Below, piece by piece: positions 60,740-64,000 of a stretch of 64,000 nucleotides of DNA (position 1 is the stretch's first letter; each line of letters begins with the position of its first letter). The notes under the pieces were generated by a model. The model saw nothing but the letters and a program-made list of their open reading frames with translations, was not told the DNA's origin and did not search any database. This stretch comes from Pseudomonas palleroniana (GTDB taxonomy: Bacteria > Pseudomonadota > Gammaproteobacteria > Pseudomonadales > Pseudomonadaceae). The translations under genes were made by a program, and so were the position numbers. Where the stretch lies: contig NZ_PYWX01000053.1 in assembly GCF_003031675.1 (NCBI RefSeq), positions 248,001 through 312,000 of the forward strand. Reading direction: 5' to 3'.

Positions 60740-61557
60740 TGGAAAAACTCACTCATTGCGGTGAAGTCTAGATCGTCATAACACCTACTTTGATCCGCCT
60801 CTAAAATAGAAAGTAGGCATCGAGATAAATCCAACCTATAACCGCTAAATTCATCTAGGGCGTACTCTATATCTTTTTTTGCATACTTTAACTTGCAATG
60901 AATGTCCTGATGGTTTCGTGCCAGGCTTTGGTTGAGCTTTTGTCGGACGATTGAATTCATCCAGAAGTCATCATGTGAGGTTATTATTTTTACGGCCAAT
61001 TCGCTTTGGGGCAGTGTCTCCATCAGGTGTAGCATTTGGCCAAGAAGTCCAAGCGTAGTCAGTCCCCAAAGGTTATAGAATAATTTGAATTGTGTTGCTG
61101 TGCTGATAAAGTCGAACGTGTAAATTTTCGAAGAAGTAGCTTTGAGGAATGGGTCATGTTGAGTGTCTGCGCTTTCCGAGTGCACGAAATAGATCAGGCT
61201 ACCTTTCAATGCTCCCGTTTTGCTGCCTGTAAAAGGAGCTTCAATAAAAGTCAACTGCTCATCATTAAAGGAGTTGCCTATTTGCGCGATGGCGCTGCAG
61301 GTGAGTGTTGAAAGTTCAATGAATATTGTCTGGAAGGCCTGGTTGGTCAGAGCAGCTGATAAGATATTGTTCCAGACTTTTGTGGCAATTTCTGCGCTGG
61401 GAAGGCAAGAAACTACATAGTCATATTCTGAGAAATCAATTAAGTTCAATCTTGTCATTGTCCGAGAGAAGTAGGCAATTTTCCACTCGGTTTTGCTGAG
61501 ATGTTCGGCCAAAGACGTAGTAATCAAACCTTTTCCAATAAAAAGGATATTATACAT
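60736..61557 (-). CDS. NAD(P)-dependent oxidoreductase, 3-hydroxyisobutyrate dehydrogenase-like
   Basis: A 273-residue protein with a divergent beta-hydroxyacid dehydrogenase pattern. The N-terminal Rossmann motif is FIGKGLITTSLA (6-17), IELSTLT (80-86) matches the DxST substrate loop, EAPFTGSKTGALKGS (106-120) matches the DAPVSGG-x-GA-x-G block, and Lys158 (TQFKLFYNL) is at the catalytic lysine position. The substrate is unknown. The ATG at 61557 has GGGTG upstream. An ATG at 61569 is an alternative. It overlaps the upstream gene by 8 nt. Confidence 0.65.
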   Translation of the reverse strand: MYNILFIGKGLITTSLAEHLSKTEWKIAYFSRTMTRLNLIDFSEYDYVVSCLPSAEIATKVWNNILSAALTNQAFQTIFIELSTLTCSAIAQIGNSFNDEQLTFIEAPFTGSKTGALKGSLIYFVHSESADTQHDPFLKATSSKIYTFDFISTATQFKLFYNLWGLTTLGLLGQMLHLMETLPQSELAVKIITSHDDFWMNSIVRQKLNQSLARNHQDIHCKLKYAKKDIEYALDEFSGYRLDLSRCLLSILEADQSRCYDDLDFTAMSEFFQ

Positions 61558-62200
61558 AGGTGCACCCATTGAGCGTAAATGAGTCTGATAACATGCCGAG
61601 CTTGTACGTCGTGATGGGTGATATTCCCAGAGTTTTCAGAACGGGAAGTTCAGCGGCTATCGAGGTGCATCGTAGAGTCGGCGTACATGTGTAGTCACTG
61701 ATATCCAGTGTTGACAGGCCTTTTACCTCTACATCAGGTGTGCGATAGTTTCGAAAGGTGAGGTGCGGAAGCAGTAAGATATCTTCAATCTCGTCATGTG
61801 TGGACTTTAAGCTTATAAAGTTTTTAGTATTTTTCCACTCAAATTGACTAAAATTGTTTTTGGTTTCTACGGTGCCAATGTCTTTCAAATAGCCCAGTAA
61901 GGCTCCGCGTGCAATGGAGTGCGGTGCGTCGACAACAGCAAGTACCGGGAAGTAATAGCGAACGGAGTTTAATGTAATCGCGATTTTTAAAATGGCTTCA
62001 TGGCTTGTAATAAAATCATCTTCGGTAAAGCAAGTTGACCGCATTCTGGAAATGGTCAGAAGTACAGTGTTTCCAATTACAGCATCATTCGGCAAGAACT
62101 GTAGCGCTTGCGCGAGTGCAGGCTTTGGAACCCTCGAAGAAAATTCCGCTTCAAACTGAATGTGGAGGTTTTCACATTGAAACTTCCAAGGCGCTATCAT
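61550..62200 (-). CDS. Acetoacetate decarboxylase-like (ADC superfamily) protein
   Basis: A 216-residue protein with the ADC-family pattern. HEAILKIAI (67-75) is followed by YYFPVLAVVDAPHSIARGALLGYLKD (82-107). Glu68 and Lys106 are 38 residues apart, close to the Glu76/Lys115 pair of clostridial acetoacetate decarboxylase, and Lys106 would form the Schiff base. Superfamily members in antibiotic pathways (for example MppR) catalyse other Schiff-base reactions, so decarboxylation should not be assumed. The identification rests on motif recall only. Confidence 0.55.
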   Translation of the reverse strand: MIAPWKFQCENLHIQFEAEFSSRVPKPALAQALQFLPNDAVIGNTVLLTISRMRSTCFTEDDFITSHEAILKIAITLNSVRYYFPVLAVVDAPHSIARGALLGYLKDIGTVETKNNFSQFEWKNTKNFISLKSTHDEIEDILLLPHLTFRNYRTPDVEVKGLSTLDISDYTCTPTLRCTSIAAELPVLKTLGISPITTYKLGMLSDSFTLNGCTYV

Positions 62201-62248
62201 TATTTATCTCTCCACTTGGCTATTAGTCGAGCTGACATTGATCTGTCC

Positions 62249-63400
62249 CTAGCGGTCACCGGCGCAAGCGTGTGAATTAGAGGGGGTTAGATGATTGAGT
62301 ACGCAGAAAAAAAGCAACGCCACGGCGCAGCATGTCGTGAAAACCAAAGGGGCTCCGCCATATTTATATAGTAGAGGGCCTGCGAAGTAACCGATGGTGA
62401 TTCCGATGAAAGTGTACAGTCCACGGGTACCATTTGCTTTAGCTGTCAAGCCATGTGGGATTGTGCGCTGAAATTGGTTGTGGGATCTCAGAAACATAAT
62501 TTGAAAAGACACGCCAACGACAAAGGCAAGGGCAATTATCACGACATCTGACGTAGCGTAAATAAAAGCCAGTTCAGCGATAGCTATGGTAATTATTAAA
62601 AGGCCATATCGGTTGAATTGGCCGGCGAAGAAACGCTCGAAAATACTATTGGCAATAATTAGGCCTATAACTTGTGAGAGTAAAATGTTTGAGTAAAGTT
62701 GTATTGGATTTGCCGATATGCTTTGACAGTATTTGAGCAAGGTGCTGAGAAAAAGGCCGGACAATAACATGCCTATAAATATAAAATGATGGGCTGATGT
62801 AAGCATTTGAGAAGCGATGCGGTCTGACTTTATTGATGTTAAGTCTTTGGGGCGAGGCGGGATCGATGACGTGCAACTGCTTAAAATTATGGAACTTACA
62901 AGTAGGCCAAAAGCGAGGTGCAAATAGTTGTCAGTAGCCGTTACTGCGAGGAGTATGGGCGCCAGAGCCATCGCTAAAGTTATCGATAGCTGCATGCGAG
63001 TGTGGGCTTGGGAAAGTTTGGATTTATCTACTTCGTGGTTTATGGCTGAAAGTCGGCGAAAATTTATTATACGCAGTATGGCGCCGATATTGAATGTCAG
63101 AAGGCAGCCCCACAAAAGTGCTTGGTTTTGATTGAATAGAAAAAATGATAAAGATGCAACTATCGTAAATAAGCCTATCAGGCAGAGAAAACGTCTTTGG
63201 TCATAGTTGTCAATTGATGGTGCTATGGCCAAACCTACAAAAACAGTAGAGGCGGACATGGCGCTTAAAAATAAAGACATTTCAAATTCCGACAGACTCA
63301 AATGGTTTACAATGAGCGGTATCGATGCCTGTGTGAATCGTTCTGTGAGCGATATAACAAAGCATAGAAGTATGATGATTTGGTTTTTAGTACGCCTCAC
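62249..63400 (-). CDS. MFS transporter (probable exporter of the cluster product)
   Basis: A 383-residue membrane protein with about 12 hydrophobic segments. These include IIILLCFVISLTERF at the N-terminus, a loop with NYDQRRF after the second or third segment, a charged central loop (RPKDLTSIKSDR), and GTRGLYTFIGITIGYFAGPLLYKYGG near the C-terminus. The family is unambiguous by layout, the substrate is not. The GTG at 63400 is preferred because AAAGGAAAGG lies just upstream. A GTG at 63451 is in frame but unsupported. It probably exports the product, as transporters in small-molecule clusters often do. Confidence 0.75.
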   Translation of the reverse strand: MRRTKNQIIILLCFVISLTERFTQASIPLIVNHLSLSEFEMSLFLSAMSASTVFVGLAIAPSIDNYDQRRFLCLIGLFTIVASLSFFLFNQNQALLWGCLLTFNIGAILRIINFRRLSAINHEVDKSKLSQAHTRMQLSITLAMALAPILLAVTATDNYLHLAFGLLVSSIILSSCTSSIPPRPKDLTSIKSDRIASQMLTSAHHFIFIGMLLSGLFLSTLLKYCQSISANPIQLYSNILLSQVIGLIIANSIFERFFAGQFNRYGLLIITIAIAELAFIYATSDVVIIALAFVVGVSFQIMFLRSHNQFQRTIPHGLTAKANGTRGLYTFIGITIGYFAGPLLYKYGGAPLVFTTCCAVALLFFCVLNHLTPSNSHACAGDR

Positions 63401-63494
63401 TGCCTTTCCTTTTAATTGTGTCCGGAGCTGAAGTTTTCGCAGGGATTGCACCGTCCTCGAGTATGCAGAGAGTTGGCTGCCTGTTAAACAGTGC

Positions 63495-64000
63495 TCACGT
63501 CAAACAAGTCAGCGTTCTGTAAAGACACCAGACCATTGTTGGATTGAACCGGGATTTAATATAAGGTTGATCAAATATTTGATTAAACATCGAAGTGCTT
63601 GCCAACACCGAGGCAACCTCTCCTTGGCTGTAACGTTGGTAAGCATCAACTTTTGATCGGGTGTATTTGATTTCCTTGTAGGCGTCCAGGTCGGTTATCA
63701 GTGAGCACGTCGAAGGATGGAGTGCAATCGAATCATAAGATTTGTGCAGTAACCCCATGGGTAATGTTTTTTCAAACCATACACTTTGGAGTTCAAAAGA
63801 ATCTAAATACTCAAAGTGAAAGTCCACCCATGAAAATTGTTTTCCGTCACGATCTTCTCTAAAACCCGCAGGTACCAATAATCCAGTTCTAAATTTTTTC
63901 GCATGCTCAATTGCAGCATGAAAGGTAGAGTGAAGTGAGACAGTAGATCCAACGCGCGCAGCTTGGATGTGTGAGTCGGTTCCGACAGGGCCAAGGGTCG
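63495..64000 (-). CDS. Prephenate dehydratase-fold protein, BacA (prephenate decarboxylase)-like, 5' end beyond right edge
   Basis: The last 167 residues are visible and the reading frame stays open to the window edge. The first visible residues TLGPVGTDSH match the xLGPxGTxS opening of prephenate dehydratases. VSLHSTFHAAIEHA, then IALHPSTCSLI matches the VxSHPxxxxL block. The C-terminal NPTMVWCLYRTL lies where dehydratases have their catalytic TRF and instead resembles my recollection of bacilysin enzyme BacA (PMSWSIFG-type end). Little more than the extreme N-terminus seems missing. Substrate and reaction are inferred. Confidence 0.6.
   Translation of the reverse strand, partial: TLGPVGTDSHIQAARVGSTVSLHSTFHAAIEHAKKFRTGLLVPAGFREDRDGKQFSWVDFHFEYLDSFELQSVWFEKTLPMGLLHKSYDSIALHPSTCSLITDLDAYKEIKYTRSKVDAYQRYSQGEVASVLASTSMFNQIFDQPYIKSRFNPTMVWCLYRTLTCLT

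Noticed and set aside
63803..63994. 63-codon minus-strand ORF near the right edge
   Set aside because: Out of frame with the prephenate-dehydratase-like frame, which is open to the edge and carries recognisable motifs.

Overview
The window is a stretch of chromosome from a fluorescent-group Pseudomonas (gamma-Proteobacteria). The evidence is the GC-rich, GC3-biased coding sequence and several Pseudomonas-type gene orders: bamE<>fur, recN<>grpE-dnaK-dnaJ-dapB-carA-carB-greA, rlmE-ftsH-folP-glmM-tpiA-secG-tRNA-Leu-tRNA-fMet-rimP-nusA-infB-rbfA-truB-rpsO-pnp, and the diagnostic cbrA-cbrB-crcZ-pcnB-folK-panB-panC block followed by pgi and acs. There is no rRNA operon, CRISPR array or recognisable insertion sequence.

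Layout. 1-5.2 kb: lactate utilisation (Dld-type FAD/Fe-S lactate dehydrogenase cut by the left edge, LldP permease, divergent LldR regulator, a 17-bp palindromic operator). 5.2-9.4 kb: smpB, ratA-rnfH, bamE, fur and recN (with a LexA box). 9.6-13.7 kb: heat-shock genes grpE, dnaK and dnaJ with two sigma32-type promoters. 13.7-19.7 kb: dapB, carA (TTG start, terminator-like leader hairpin), carB, greA. 19.7-36 kb: RNA, translation and envelope housekeeping genes, two tRNAs, and the metY-like nusA-infB operon ending at pnp. 36-40 kb: a double-BON periplasmic protein behind a sigma54-like promoter with a long inverted repeat, and a large DUF748/AsmA-like protein. 40-49.6 kb: an RlmI-like methyltransferase, an MpaB/DUF2236 protein, acs, pgi, panC, panB, folK, pcnB. 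49.7-54.9 kb: the carbon catabolite control locus crcZ (small RNA on the minus strand), cbrB, cbrA and a small overlapping gene upstream of cbrA. 54.9-58.6 kb: gluQRS, dksA, an aminotransferase and sfsA.

58.6 kb to the right edge: the sequence becomes clearly AT-richer and carries one tightly packed minus-strand cluster, read from the right edge: a prephenate-dehydratase/BacA-like protein (5' end outside the window), an MFS transporter, an acetoacetate-decarboxylase-like protein, a 3-hydroxyisobutyrate-dehydrogenase-like reductase, a MalY/PatB-type PLP enzyme and a GalE-like epimerase. I do not recognise this combination. It looks like a horizontally acquired pathway for a small modified amino acid or similar metabolite with its own exporter, and is the best candidate for an undescribed system here.

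Regulatory links. CrcZ is the RNA decoy for Hfq/Crc. The same window contains A-rich Hfq/Crc-type motifs abutting the ribosome binding sites of lldP and acs, so the CbrAB-CrcZ module and two plausible targets sit within 50 kb. A canonical CbrB-type inverted repeat and a sigma54 promoter lie between cbrB and crcZ.
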